DNA of 64,000 bases from positions 124,001-188,000 of the forward strand of contig NZ_JAGSPM010000007.1 of the NCBI RefSeq assembly GCF_018139645.1, in the 5' to 3' direction. Of this stretch, positions 25,920 to 33,412 are shown piece by piece (within the stretch, counting starts at the first letter, position 1; the number at the start of each line of letters is the position of its first letter). A program made the translations under genes and the position numbers. The notes under the pieces were generated by a model. That model made no database searches. It was not told the DNA's origin and saw nothing but the letters and a program-made list of their open reading frames with translations. This DNA is from Affinundibacterium baiyunense. GTDB taxonomy: Bacteria > Pseudomonadota > Gammaproteobacteria > Burkholderiales > Burkholderiaceae_D.

Positions 25920-27455
25920 TTAAGCCGCTTTTGCGGATTCAAAGAATGTGGATTCGATCCACCCAGCCGCTGTTCGTGCATCCGTTTTAAAGTGCATTGC
26001 TACAGCAAAGATGATTTGATCTCGCGTTGGTTTCATTGATACGACTTCCGCGACAGGGGAATCTTGCTGAACTTGCGCGGTCGATTTCAAAATAGCCTTC
26101 TCGGCTTCGAGTTGTGCAGCTTCTTGTGCCTTTGCTTGCTCTTCGACTTTGGCTGCATCTTCGGCTTTTTTCGCTTCGGCTGCTTTGTGCGCATCAATGC
26201 GGCTGTTCACTAGCAATTGAAAGTCATCCGCTGGTTTGAATACGATTTGCTGCAGGTCATGGAACAAGAATTTATGTTCTGCTGCGACTGACTCATACCA
26301 GGTGATCTGTTCGCGCAATGCGTTGGCTACAGCGTTGGCCGCTGCCTTGCCTTGTGCCACAGTCGTATCAACAGCATCGTTTAGGCTCGCCAATGTGCGT
26401 TTGTTTTTAATTGCTGTTGCTAAATCGATAGCAGGCAACACCAGCTTGATCGGCGCGAATGGCTTTTCCAGTGCGTCAACGTATGATTGATATTCCTGCT
26501 TGCCGCGATTCAAAATATCCAGTTTGATCGACTCTTTCTTGGATTTGACCAGCTTCTCAAGCATTAGGCGCTTACTACGCAATTGCTCCTGAATGTAATC
26601 AACGGTGCGCATCAATTTGTCAATGCTAGACGTTTGAGCGATTGCGGCGGCCTTTGCTAGTTCTAAGTCTTTTTCGGCCTTTTCGCAAAACTTCACTGTT
26701 GCGTCAGCATCTGCAAAGTCTTGATCTGTTTCAAGGTCTGTCTTTATGTTGTTAATGAATGCTTCAGCTTGAGCCTTGAACTCTGGCATATTGCTTACAA
26801 CGACTTCGCCGCGAATCTGTACGGCGAGGGCGGGTAAGCGCATGATTGACTCTGCCTTTGGCGCTTCGACTATTTCTGCGATGACGTGGTTTTCCAAGTC
26901 TTCTGCAAACTGGCACCAGCCTTGAATTATTGCATCGCGAATTTCTTGATCTGATTCGTACCAGTGATGTACTTCCTCAACCAGTGTTTCGCCTTCCCAC
27001 TTTGACGCCATAAAGAGGCACTTTGTGGCATTGGCAATCATCAACTGCTGTTCCATTTGAACGCGTAAATGTGCGCCTAGATCCGCCGCGCATGTGGCTG
27101 CACGGATTTCGTCATTGATCGTTTTATGTTCAAAACAAATGGTTTCATCCATAGTCAAACCGTCGAATGAAGCGCTTAACTTACCCTCTGAGCCTGTCAC
27201 AGGATAAAGATCTTGACCAATGATTTCTTCTGCCAGTGGACGTGCCAAAGCTTCGAAGCGGTGACCGTCATCAAAACGGCGCTGTGTTTCTGCGTCGATC
27301 TCTGGCGCAATACCGGATTTCATTTCATTCAGCAATTGAGTGCGCGTTTTGTAAGGTGATAAGCCAAGCATTGCTGGCGCATCAGAGGCATTAAAATGCG
27401 TTGCGCGATAGGCTTTCCATTCTGGCGAGCCTTGAACCAAGTTTTGATATTCCAT
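25920..27455 (-). CDS. YqaJ-type phage exonuclease with long coiled-coil C-terminus
   Basis: 511 aa. Residues about 1-210 are a YqaJ/lambda-exonuclease-like nuclease: QGSPEWKAYRATHFNASDAPAMLG at the start, then ASFDGL and CFEHK carrying the acidic and lysine metal-site residues. The remaining 300 residues are helical and charged (for example AAEAKKAEDAAKVEEQAKAQ), ending in a compact QIIFAVAMHFKTDARTAAGWIE module. GAGG spaced 7 bases supports ATG 27455 rather than the TTG at 27467. It would resect double-strand ends for the neighbouring RecT annealase. Confidence 0.82.
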   Translation of the reverse strand: MEYQNLVQGSPEWKAYRATHFNASDAPAMLGLSPYKTRTQLLNEMKSGIAPEIDAETQRRFDDGHRFEALARPLAEEIIGQDLYPVTGSEGKLSASFDGLTMDETICFEHKTINDEIRAATCAADLGAHLRVQMEQQLMIANATKCLFMASKWEGETLVEEVHHWYESDQEIRDAIIQGWCQFAEDLENHVIAEIVEAPKAESIMRLPALAVQIRGEVVVSNMPEFKAQAEAFINNIKTDLETDQDFADADATVKFCEKAEKDLELAKAAAIAQTSSIDKLMRTVDYIQEQLRSKRLMLEKLVKSKKESIKLDILNRGKQEYQSYVDALEKPFAPIKLVLPAIDLATAIKNKRTLASLNDAVDTTVAQGKAAANAVANALREQITWYESVAAEHKFLFHDLQQIVFKPADDFQLLVNSRIDAHKAAEAKKAEDAAKVEEQAKAQEAAQLEAEKAILKSTAQVQQDSPVAEVVSMKPTRDQIIFAVAMHFKTDARTAAGWIESTFFESAKAA

Positions 27456-27456
27456 G

Positions 27457-28350
27457 TTATGCCTCAACTGTCATGTTGATTATTGATTTGAGTTCTGCTT
27501 TTTGTTTCTCGGACAGAACAGCTTTTGATGAAACGGTGCTGATGATTTGATCTGCGGTTTTCTTGCCGTCTTTGATCAGCTTTTCCCATGCGCCAATGTT
27601 CTTGTCGAAATCAGCATCAGAGTAGGGCGGCAAAACTTTTTCTTGTTCTTGTGATGGCTTTGGAGTGATGTCTATTTCTTTTGGAATTGAGAACTCTTCG
27701 AGTTCATCACCGGTATAAACGCCAAGAATTACATCAGGGCAGTACATGCGAGACCAGCGCTTAACCGCTAAATATGAAAGCTGCAGTTTCGGGTCGGTAG
27801 CCCAAAGAGGAGAATTTCTAACGCTAGCTTGAACCAAAAGAAGTTCAAGAACGCGAGGCTCATTTTCGCCTTTTAGCGTTGCGGAAATGCGCACGCCCAG
27901 CCCAGCTTCGTCAGCCATGCCGTAATCAGGCACGCGGAATTCATACGCTTTTTTGTCTTCTTTGGCTGGAACAGAAATCACCTTTGTCTTGCCGATGATC
28001 TTTTCCCATGCTCCGAAGAACTCATAATTGAAACGATCTTTTGTTACGCCGCTGGACTGAATAGCGGCATTTACCAATTGGGCTTCATAGCCTAAGGTTC
28101 CATTGACCAGATGTGTTTTTTGAGCGACCGCAAAAGGATTCATTTGCCACTGCATTGCTTGCATGATCACAGCCAAGCAATCGCCTTCATTGCGCTGAAG
28201 GTGCTTCGGAACTGTGCAGCTACCACCCGCCATAATTTTAGAAAGGGCGATCATACTAGTCATGCTAGCTTGGTCTAATATCAGGGAGGCTGTATTTGTC
28301 ACCAGCTTCATATCCTCTGATTTATCGCTTACTTGTACTATTTCGTTCAT
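27457..28350 (-). CDS. recT: RecT family single-strand annealing protein
   Basis: 297 aa. The family core runs through SMIALSKIMAGGSCTVPKHLQRNEGDCLAVIMQAMQW, with LGYEAQLVNAAI, WATDPKLQLSYLAVKRWSRMYCPDVILGVYT. It anneals ssDNA and works with the adjacent exonuclease. Its 3' end abuts the exonuclease start, giving translational coupling. First large gene of the early leftward operon. Confidence 0.88.
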   Translation of the reverse strand: MNEIVQVSDKSEDMKLVTNTASLILDQASMTSMIALSKIMAGGSCTVPKHLQRNEGDCLAVIMQAMQWQMNPFAVAQKTHLVNGTLGYEAQLVNAAIQSSGVTKDRFNYEFFGAWEKIIGKTKVISVPAKEDKKAYEFRVPDYGMADEAGLGVRISATLKGENEPRVLELLLVQASVRNSPLWATDPKLQLSYLAVKRWSRMYCPDVILGVYTGDELEEFSIPKEIDITPKPSQEQEKVLPPYSDADFDKNIGAWEKLIKDGKKTADQIISTVSSKAVLSEKQKAELKSIINMTVEA

Positions 28351-28450
28351 TTGTAATACTCCTTGTGAATAGTGTTCTTTGCTAACTTGAATGCGTTTTT
28401 AAACGTGTGGCCAATGCTCCGGTACCACATAAAATCTTTAATGAAATTGA

Positions 28451-28588
28451 TCATATTTCTGTCACCGTTAAACCGAATGCTTCCTCTGGTAAATCAATGT
28501 TTTCACCAGCCGCTTTAGCGCTTGGAGCAATCGCGAAAACCTGCGTTGTGCCAGTCGCTGTTCTGATTTTTATTGAGTAGGTTTTCAT
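28451..28588 (-). CDS. 45-aa early phage protein
   Basis: MKTYSIKIRTATGTTQVFA... with SAKAAGENIDLP and ending GLTVTEI. CAGGAGCG six bases before the ATG at 28588 is a strong ribosome site and decides the start; the frame open further upstream runs through the tRNA-like element and is not used. Probably the first protein made from PL. No function recognised. Confidence 0.65.
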   Translation of the reverse strand: MKTYSIKIRTATGTTQVFAIAPSAKAAGENIDLPEEAFGLTVTEI

Positions 28589-28608
28589 GCTCGCTCCTGT
28601 TAAATTGA

Positions 28609-28680
28609 TGTGGTGGAAGGACTCGAACCTTCTCGCGTTTCGCTGTGCTAGGCACATTACTAGCGCTGCCATTCACCACA
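28609..28680 (-). ncRNA. tRNA-like element in the early leader
   Basis: Read on the minus strand, 72 bases fold with a perfect 7-bp acceptor stem TGTGGTG/CACCACA, a D-arm with GGCA/TGCC, and a perfect 5-bp T-arm GAAGG-TTCGAGT-CCTTC. The region between D- and T-arms is only 18 bases and forms no canonical anticodon arm (it contains GCG-AAA-CGC). No CCA is encoded. It may be a decayed phage tRNA or a tRNA mimic. Confidence 0.45.
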
Positions 28681-28753
28681 TGACTGACGACTGATACCTG
28701 CCGTCACAGAGCGATCTAACGGAATCGCATCTCTCAATCATCAGTCATGTGGT
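28675..28753. repeat. 13-bp inverted repeat overlapping the tRNA-like acceptor
   Basis: ACCACATGACTGA (28675-28687) and TCAGTCATGTGGT (28741-28753) are perfect complements. The left arm shares ACCACA with the 5' acceptor strand of the tRNA-like element, so the two folds exclude one another in RNA. Confidence 0.6.
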
Positions 28754-29090
28754 TCCTGCACACTTGCGCGGTGCAGGTTACGCAAAACAAATTCCTATTA
28801 ATCTCTACGTATTCAGTTCGTCGCATTTCAGCGAGGCTTACCCAAGCCCGTAAGCAAGGCGGCGTTTTACATGATTGCCTCCATATCGTTAGCGCATCGG
28901 TTTCGGCGTATGCGCAGCGCCATCGAAATTTTTACGGCTCCTAACGCAGAGCAAGCGGGTCATCATCGGCAAGACCATCGAGGCATTTTGGGGCACTGCC
29001 AACGCTGCATAAGAACACTGGCTTATGCGCCTGAACTGGTCGGTTTGCTGCTTTGCCGATTCACTGGCTGCTTTCGGTGATTCGATGAAG
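28754..29090 (-). other. Gene-poor early leader with hairpins
   Basis: From the predicted PL start (about 29087) to the first convincing start codon (28588) lie about 500 bases. Hairpins: GCTTAC/GTAAGC (28836-28841, 28850-28855), GCGCAT/ATGCGC (28892-28897, 28910-28915) and GCATAAG/CTTATGC (29007-29013, 29022-29028). A 70-codon frame at 28889-29101 starts with GTG upstream of the predicted transcript start and is not trusted. A structured, perhaps antiterminating, leader is possible. Confidence 0.4.
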
Positions 29091-29093
29091 ATA

Positions 29094-29137
29094 ATTATCA
29101 CATACGTGTTTAACTGAAGTCAAACACATTTGTGTTT
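29094..29137 (-). promoter_or_regulatory. Early leftward promoter PL with two repressor operators
   Basis: Minus-strand TTGACT (29123-29118), 18 bases, GATAAT (29099-29094). Two operator-like 16-mers overlap it: 29096-29111 and 29122-29137 (AAACACATTTGTGTTT), each matching 12 of 16 bases of the AAACACGAACGTGTTT site at the repressor/cro region. This mirrors lambda OL. Confidence 0.75.
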
Positions 29138-29211
29138 ATTTTCCAAATATTTTTTTCTTGGCTGAAAATTTGTGCAAAAGAGACGACTTTAAGGGTGACG
29201 GGTAAAATTAT

Positions 29212-29243
29212 TTACACGTAATTTGCATGTAAATTACGTGTAA
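29212..29243. repeat. 32-bp near-perfect palindrome beside PL
   Basis: TTACACGTAATTT (29212-29224) and AAATTACGTGTAA (29231-29243) are exact complements around GCATGT. It lies between the PL operators and the terminator of the immunity-region cassette. ACGTGT within the arms recalls the operator half-site, but the spacing differs. Confidence 0.65.
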
Positions 29244-29284
29244 GTGTTGCGGAAATGGGAAAGTGAAGCGGGTTAGGGCGTAAA

Positions 29285-29306
29285 AAAACCCGCCGTAGCG
29301 GGTTTA
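29285..29306 (-). terminator. Terminator of the immunity-region cassette
   Basis: AAACCCGC (29286-29293) and GCGGGTTT (29298-29305) around CGTA, with a run of seven A on the plus strand giving a T-run on the minus strand. It ends transcription coming from the repressor side before PL. Confidence 0.8.
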
Positions 29307-29324
29307 GTTGGGTGTTTTCAGTAG

Positions 29325-30005
29325 CTACTTTGGCGCAGTCTGCTTTGGTTGATTAAGTTTTTCCAATAACGCACGGGTAGCTTCATTTTGCTTTTGAATG
29401 GCTAGCTGTATTTCGTCACTTTGTTTCTTAATCTGCTCGCTTTGTTGCTTTAACTCAGCTTGACTCTGCGATAAATTTTTCCCAGACTCAAATGCCGCCA
29501 GCATTGTTTGTAGCGTCGCAATATTTGCGCCAAACAACCCAATTACTGTAGCTATGGCAGTAACAATTATTGTAGTTTTTAAGGATGAAATATCTTTCTT
29601 GCGCTCGCGCTTGTCTTCTTCAAGTCCTAATTCAATTTTGTCAAATGTCTTTTCGATTCTTTCGAAGCGAAAGGTGGCACTTTTTTCTCTTTCTTCTGAT
29701 CTTGCCATTGCCTCATCAATTTTGCCTATCGCAGACGCAATTCGGCCGTCCATTCTTGCTTCAATGGCTTCAAGTTTTGCATTAAGTTCATCTTTTGACG
29801 GTGTATTCATGACGCCATCTTCACCAATTTTCTTTGTGGTGTCAACGCCTAACGTTTTTTTTAGTTTTGGTATGTTCGTATAATAATGGATGGTCTGCTT
29901 GGATCCCCCTGTAGAAGTTCTTATTTCTTGTTCTACTTGTTTTGGATGCAAACTATATTTTCTAAGAAGTTCGCTCGCCTCTTTGGTGCCTAATTCACGG
30001 CTCAT
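29325..30005 (-). CDS. Membrane-anchored coiled-coil protein of unknown function
   Basis: 226 aa. Order: an N-terminal basic region (EASELLRKYSLHPKQVEQEI) that could be a small DNA- or protein-binding fold; heptad-rich helices from about 70 to 130; one membrane segment TTIIVTAIATVIGLFGANIA near 147-166; then a long second coiled coil rich in Q/K/E. It is the last gene of the cassette between repressor and PL, where lambda carries rexB, also a membrane protein. Membrane-acting exclusion is a guess. Confidence 0.65.
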   Translation of the reverse strand: MSRELGTKEASELLRKYSLHPKQVEQEIRTSTGGSKQTIHYYTNIPKLKKTLGVDTTKKIGEDGVMNTPSKDELNAKLEAIEARMDGRIASAIGKIDEAMARSEEREKSATFRFERIEKTFDKIELGLEEDKRERKKDISSLKTTIIVTAIATVIGLFGANIATLQTMLAAFESGKNLSQSQAELKQQSEQIKKQSDEIQLAIQKQNEATRALLEKLNQPKQTAPK

Positions 30006-30432
30006 TTTTTGAAATCTCCTTAAGAGTGCTTTCGAAAAAAGATTTCATGCTTTCACTAGATATTTTCCCGATAATTTTGTTTAAAAATTCCGGGTTATGC
30101 GCCCAAGCAAGCCTTGGCTCTTCAAAAGGATTCTCGATAATATTTTCGAATTCCTCAACAGAAAGATCCCACCATGAAATATGTCCACATGATTTACAAA
30201 TGCTCGTGAACGCTAATAATTGAAGCTCATCAAGTGGCACAGTTGCTTGTGTACGAATTGAGTTTCTTGTCTCACGATTTACGTCCAAAAGCCATCTAAT
30301 AAAATACTGCTCAATCGGCATTGAAAATGCAGACATCTGGAGCGCCGTAACAGGCTCTTTGCACGCAGGGCAGTTTCGTTTCCGTTGCCTAAATGGCTTC
30401 GATTCTTCTTTGTTTTCGGTTTCTTTCGTCAT
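29995..30432 (-). CDS. Hypothetical zinc-ribbon protein
   Basis: 145 aa starting at MTKETENKEESKPF; the open frame further upstream lies over the nuclease gene and is ignored. CPACKEPV (near 23) and CKSCGHISWWDL (near 85) give two CxxC pairs that could hold one zinc. The rest is helical and acidic. Its stop overlaps the next gene by 11 bases. No family recognised. Confidence 0.6.
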   Translation of the reverse strand: MTKETENKEESKPFRQRKRNCPACKEPVTALQMSAFSMPIEQYFIRWLLDVNRETRNSIRTQATVPLDELQLLAFTSICKSCGHISWWDLSVEEFENIIENPFEEPRLAWAHNPEFLNKIIGKISSESMKSFFESTLKEISKNEP

Positions 30433-30469
30433 ATATTCGTATCTCGATTCCAATTTATGTATGCGCAAA

Positions 30470-30928
30470 TTACCTTGTTCGAAGTTGCCTCCTAAACTCC
30501 CAAGGCGCAACCGGCTCCCGATCACTCCAAAGTCCAATCTTCTTATCTCGCGCATCTGCCTCAATCGCTGGCAGCATCGAATCCTTGTTGTATTTCGGAT
30601 AAACCCAAGCCATGCCTCGGCGAACTTGCTCTGTATTGGCTTCAACGTCATTGCAAAACACTACCGCAACAGTGCGCCCATATCGATCGACAGTCTGAGC
30701 CTCATAAGTCGCATCAGTTCCCCAGCAAATATCCGATAGTGACTCTTTGGACTTTTGCCCGAATGCTTGCTTCCTCTCTGGTGCGTCGATGTTGGCTAAG
30801 CGTATTTTCAGCGGCTTTCCTTCGACAAGCAGCGTCATTGTGTCTCCATCGCTGATTCCTACAACTTTGTGCGCATAAGCAGTGGGAATGCAAAGTGTCA
30901 AAAGTATTGAAAATATCAGCTTTTGCAT
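30470..30928 (-). CDS. Exported thermonuclease-family (SNase-like) nuclease
   Basis: 152 aa. A signal peptide (MQKLIFSILLTLCIPTAYA) precedes an OB-fold nuclease: VVGISDGDTMTLL, KIRLANIDAPERKQAFG with R43 and E51, and DRYGRTVAVV with R85, the residues equivalent to staphylococcal nuclease Arg35, Glu43 and Arg87; AWVYPKY follows. All catalytic residues are present. It would act in the periplasm or outside the cell on DNA or RNA. Carried in the lysogenically expressed position. Confidence 0.85.
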   Translation of the reverse strand: MQKLIFSILLTLCIPTAYAHKVVGISDGDTMTLLVEGKPLKIRLANIDAPERKQAFGQKSKESLSDICWGTDATYEAQTVDRYGRTVAVVFCNDVEANTEQVRRGMAWVYPKYNKDSMLPAIEADARDKKIGLWSDREPVAPWEFRRQLRTR

Positions 30929-31758
30929 TTGCGAATCACGCTCAATATTAATATTGGCGTAATCCCGTATTGATTTATCGGTCTGCCTAGTGATTGCCGT
31001 ATGCCGGCTTTCATTGGGTCTAGATGCGCAGCTACTGATCCAATTTGCGAAAGATCAATTGCCGAATTATTTGCATCTGGTTTCGCATCAAGAACACCCA
31101 TTACGTACCAGTTTCCTTGAATTTTCCCACCATGCTTCAACATCAGATCCCCGCTTGAAATAAGCATAGAGTCGGGCTTTAATGTGTACCAGCATTGAAT
31201 GTCGTCTTCAGTTTTTATACTGCCTTGTATCAAGTGTGGCACGTGCTTGACCAGCTCCAAGATCATTTTAGAATCTCTTCTTGCGTTGTCAGTAAATGCT
31301 TTTCTGTCTTTTGGCGACTTCAGTTCGGCCTCATTCTTAATATTCATTTCTAGAATTGCTGGCCACATCTCTTTGAGCATTGAGAAATCCATCAGCGTGA
31401 GACTGCCATTAACCAACACCATCGACCCAAGGTCGGCATTTTTTATCTTCTCTTCTAGGAAGCCATTTTCCCACAGCGAATTCAGAACATCAGATGGGCG
31501 TGAATAGCTGGTATCAATCTGGTGCTCGATACCAGATTCGGCGCCACTCTCTCCAGTGTAGTCGCCTTTTAATACGCCAATGCTTGCGCCTCCTTTAAAG
31601 ACATCTTTATCCGAATGCCTTTGGGTTTTTTTGGAGCTTGAAATTAAGCCATCGTTTGATAGCTGCGCATAAATGTGAGAAAGTCGTAACTGATCAATGT
31701 ATAAAAAATTAAAGATCGATTCGACGTTTTGTGAGTTTTGTTCCGCGCTTGATGTCAT
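30916..31758 (-). CDS. DUF6414-like protein
   Basis: 280 aa. The opening NFLYIDQLRLSHIYAQLSNDGLI and the following pattern with DTSYSRPSDVLNSLWENG resemble the DUF6414 group of uncharacterised proteins; this is recalled by pattern and is not certain. The second half includes MVLVNGSLTLMDFSMLKEMWP and WYVMGVLDAK. No catalytic motif is evident. It overlaps the nuclease gene by 13 bases and the small gene upstream by 50. A phage-exclusion role is suggested only by location. Confidence 0.6.
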   Translation of the reverse strand: MTSSAEQNSQNVESIFNFLYIDQLRLSHIYAQLSNDGLISSSKKTQRHSDKDVFKGGASIGVLKGDYTGESGAESGIEHQIDTSYSRPSDVLNSLWENGFLEEKIKNADLGSMVLVNGSLTLMDFSMLKEMWPAILEMNIKNEAELKSPKDRKAFTDNARRDSKMILELVKHVPHLIQGSIKTEDDIQCWYTLKPDSMLISSGDLMLKHGGKIQGNWYVMGVLDAKPDANNSAIDLSQIGSVAAHLDPMKAGIRQSLGRPINQYGITPILILSVIRKCKS

Positions 31759-31906
31759 CTTTTACTTTCGCAATGTGAGCACTTGTCTGAGCATGCGATT
31801 GTTTCAATGACTTGATGAGGGGATTTACAGCAACAGCAATATCTCTCTCAGCATTTTGCTGTGAGATAACTAGTTTCTTTAGCGAATCAAAGAATGTGCC
31901 GTTCAT
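31709..31906 (-). CDS. Hypothetical small helical protein
   Basis: 65 aa, helical and basic, with SLKKLVISQQNAERDIAVAVNPLIKSLKQSHAQTSAHIAKVKDDIKRG. Its 3' end overlaps the DUF6414-like gene by 50 bases in another frame, an unusually long overlap, so either it is coupled or one start is misplaced. Confidence 0.5.
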   Translation of the reverse strand: MNGTFFDSLKKLVISQQNAERDIAVAVNPLIKSLKQSHAQTSAHIAKVKDDIKRGTKLTKRRIDL

Positions 31907-32025
31907 GACTCCATCTTAATCATTGATATTGAAAACCGCAAGTATTGTTATTTGTTAAGCAAAATCGCCCAGGAGTAGGGCGATTCTCAAAGCTAAATAT
32001 TTTCTTATCGATCGAATTGGCAGTT

Positions 32026-32253
32026 TTAAGGCTTGACTCCATATTTCTTTATGAAGTTTTCTTCCATCATTTCACAAGCGCCTGCTATAAACCTTGCTTC
32101 TTCAGGTGTGTTTGACTTCTTTGCTTGATTTTCCCAGCAAAGACTTATCGCATCTCGATTGTTCGCCTTTTCTTTATCTTCAGGGCTTTGATTTAATCCC
32201 GCTATTATTAAAATAAAAATTACAGCGCCAATCATGATAAATACAGTCCTCAT
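32026..32253 (-). CDS. Small phage protein with N-terminal membrane anchor
   Basis: 75 aa. An N-terminal hydrophobic segment (TVFIMIGAVIFILIIAGL) is followed by a soluble part with AISLCWENQAKKSNTPEEARFIAGACEMMEENFIKKYG, a pattern found beside repressors in temperate phages of Burkholderiales; the two cysteines may pair in the periplasm. Function unknown. Confidence 0.65.
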   Translation of the reverse strand: MRTVFIMIGAVIFILIIAGLNQSPEDKEKANNRDAISLCWENQAKKSNTPEEARFIAGACEMMEENFIKKYGVKP

Positions 32254-32322
32254 CTAACAACCTTTATAAAAATTTTAAAAACGCGCAGATGAGCTTTATG
32301 GCAATAACTGTGCCAGAAAGAA

Positions 32323-33000
32323 TTATTTCTTACGATAACGACGATGCTCAACCATGGTTCCAATAATTTTCAACGGAACTATGTCAGAGTGCATAGGAGG
32401 GTAGTCGGGATTTAGGGGCAGCAAATCAAATACTGGATTGCCGTTTTCGTCGTATTTACCACGGGGGCGAAACTTTTTGAATGTCGCTTCCTCATGACCA
32501 TTTTTTGCGACAACAAAATCGCCTGGCATAGGCTCTATCAATGGATCAACAATAATTCGATCACCTTCCTTGAAGTCAGGCAGCATTGATTCGCCACGAA
32601 TTTCAAGCGCAAAAGCATTTGCACTCAAATCAATAAGGTCTGTTTGTAGGTACTCCGAAGCGTCCCCGATTTGATACGGGTCAACGATCTCAGCCATACC
32701 ACCAGCCTGTACGTAGCTTATTAATGGAATGCGCCTAACACCCATGGATATGATTAATTGACCTTTAGAGTCAAGGGTTTGCGTATCGGCAGCTTCTGCA
32801 ATTCCTTTTCCCTCTGCGAGCCATACCGGATTAACGCCTAATGCGGTTGCTATGGCTGTAATGCTTCTAGCGGTTAGACGAATCCCTGCCTCAAGGTTTC
32901 CAATTGTTGATTGCGAAACGCCAGATTTCTTGGCCAATTCAGCCTGAGATAAATTTTTTTGCTCCCTAGCCCATGCTAGGCGCGTTGCTAATGTTTTCAT
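32323..33000 (-). CDS. CI-like S24 phage repressor
   Basis: 225 aa. An N-terminal XRE helix-turn-helix (LSQAELAKKSGVSQSTIGNLEAG, residues 18-39) is joined to a LexA/S24 peptidase domain: cleavage site A99-G100 in VQAGGM, nucleophile S138 in RGESMLP and base K175 in ATFKKF. RecA-stimulated self-cleavage on DNA damage is therefore expected to trigger induction. Its start codon abuts an operator (33000-33015), consistent with control of its own promoter. Confidence 0.92.
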   Translation of the reverse strand: MKTLATRLAWAREQKNLSQAELAKKSGVSQSTIGNLEAGIRLTARSITAIATALGVNPVWLAEGKGIAEAADTQTLDSKGQLIISMGVRRIPLISYVQAGGMAEIVDPYQIGDASEYLQTDLIDLSANAFALEIRGESMLPDFKEGDRIIVDPLIEPMPGDFVVAKNGHEEATFKKFRPRGKYDENGNPVFDLLPLNPDYPPMHSDIVPLKIIGTMVEHRRYRKK

Positions 33001-33066
33001 AACACGAATGTATTACATAACTAACTCACGTAGGTGTTGACATGAGAAACACGAACGTGTTTAAAT
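33000..33066. promoter_or_regulatory. Right operator region with three sites and promoter PR
   Basis: Three related 16-mers: 33000-33015 (TAACACGAATGTATTA), 33024-33039 (ACTCACGTAGGTGTTG) and 33047-33062 (AAACACGAACGTGTTT, nearly perfect palindrome). Their centres are 24 and 23 bases apart, as in lambda OR. PR is TTGACA (33037-33042) with TTTAAA/TTAAAT at 33060-33066. The -10 lies so near the cro start that the mRNA may be leaderless. Confidence 0.8.
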
Positions 33067-33072
33067 GTGGCT

Positions 33073-33288
33073 ATGGATACCCAAAAAATCACATCAGAAC
33101 TACTCGCCTCCGGCTTGACTCAGCAGGAACTTGCGTCAATGGCTAAGTGCAGCCAATCGCTTATCAGCGCATTACTTCGCGGTGAGCGCGGCACTCGGCT
33201 TTCTTTTGAAATTGGCAATCGTTTGATTCGCTTGCATAAGCGTCGATGCGCTAAACGAAAAGACGAGGCCGAAGTAATCGCAGCATAA
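33073..33288 (+). CDS. Cro-like helix-turn-helix protein
   Basis: 71 aa. An HTH (LTQQELASMAKCSQSLISALLRGER, about 14-38) is followed by a basic tail (RRCAKRKDE). Divergent from the repressor across the operators, as Cro is. A GTG at 33067 is an alternative start; neither has a clear ribosome site, and the promoter -10 ends at about 33066, so leaderless translation is plausible. Confidence 0.8.
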   Translation: MDTQKITSELLASGLTQQELASMAKCSQSLISALLRGERGTRLSFEIGNRLIRLHKRRCAKRKDEAEVIAA

Positions 33289-33412
33289 ATAAAAATGTTT
33301 TTTCAATTTTTAAACCTTGTCTCTTTATTGAATTTGCAGTGAAAGACCCCTGATTTTTCACAGTATCAACTTAAAACTTTAGCTTGTCACATTTAAAAGA
33401 AAGAAAAAACAA

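Noticed and set aside
28889-29101. Minus-strand frame of 70 codons starting at GTG
   Set aside because: Its start lies upstream of the predicted PL transcription start, has no ribosome site, and the region is full of hairpins; treated as leader RNA.
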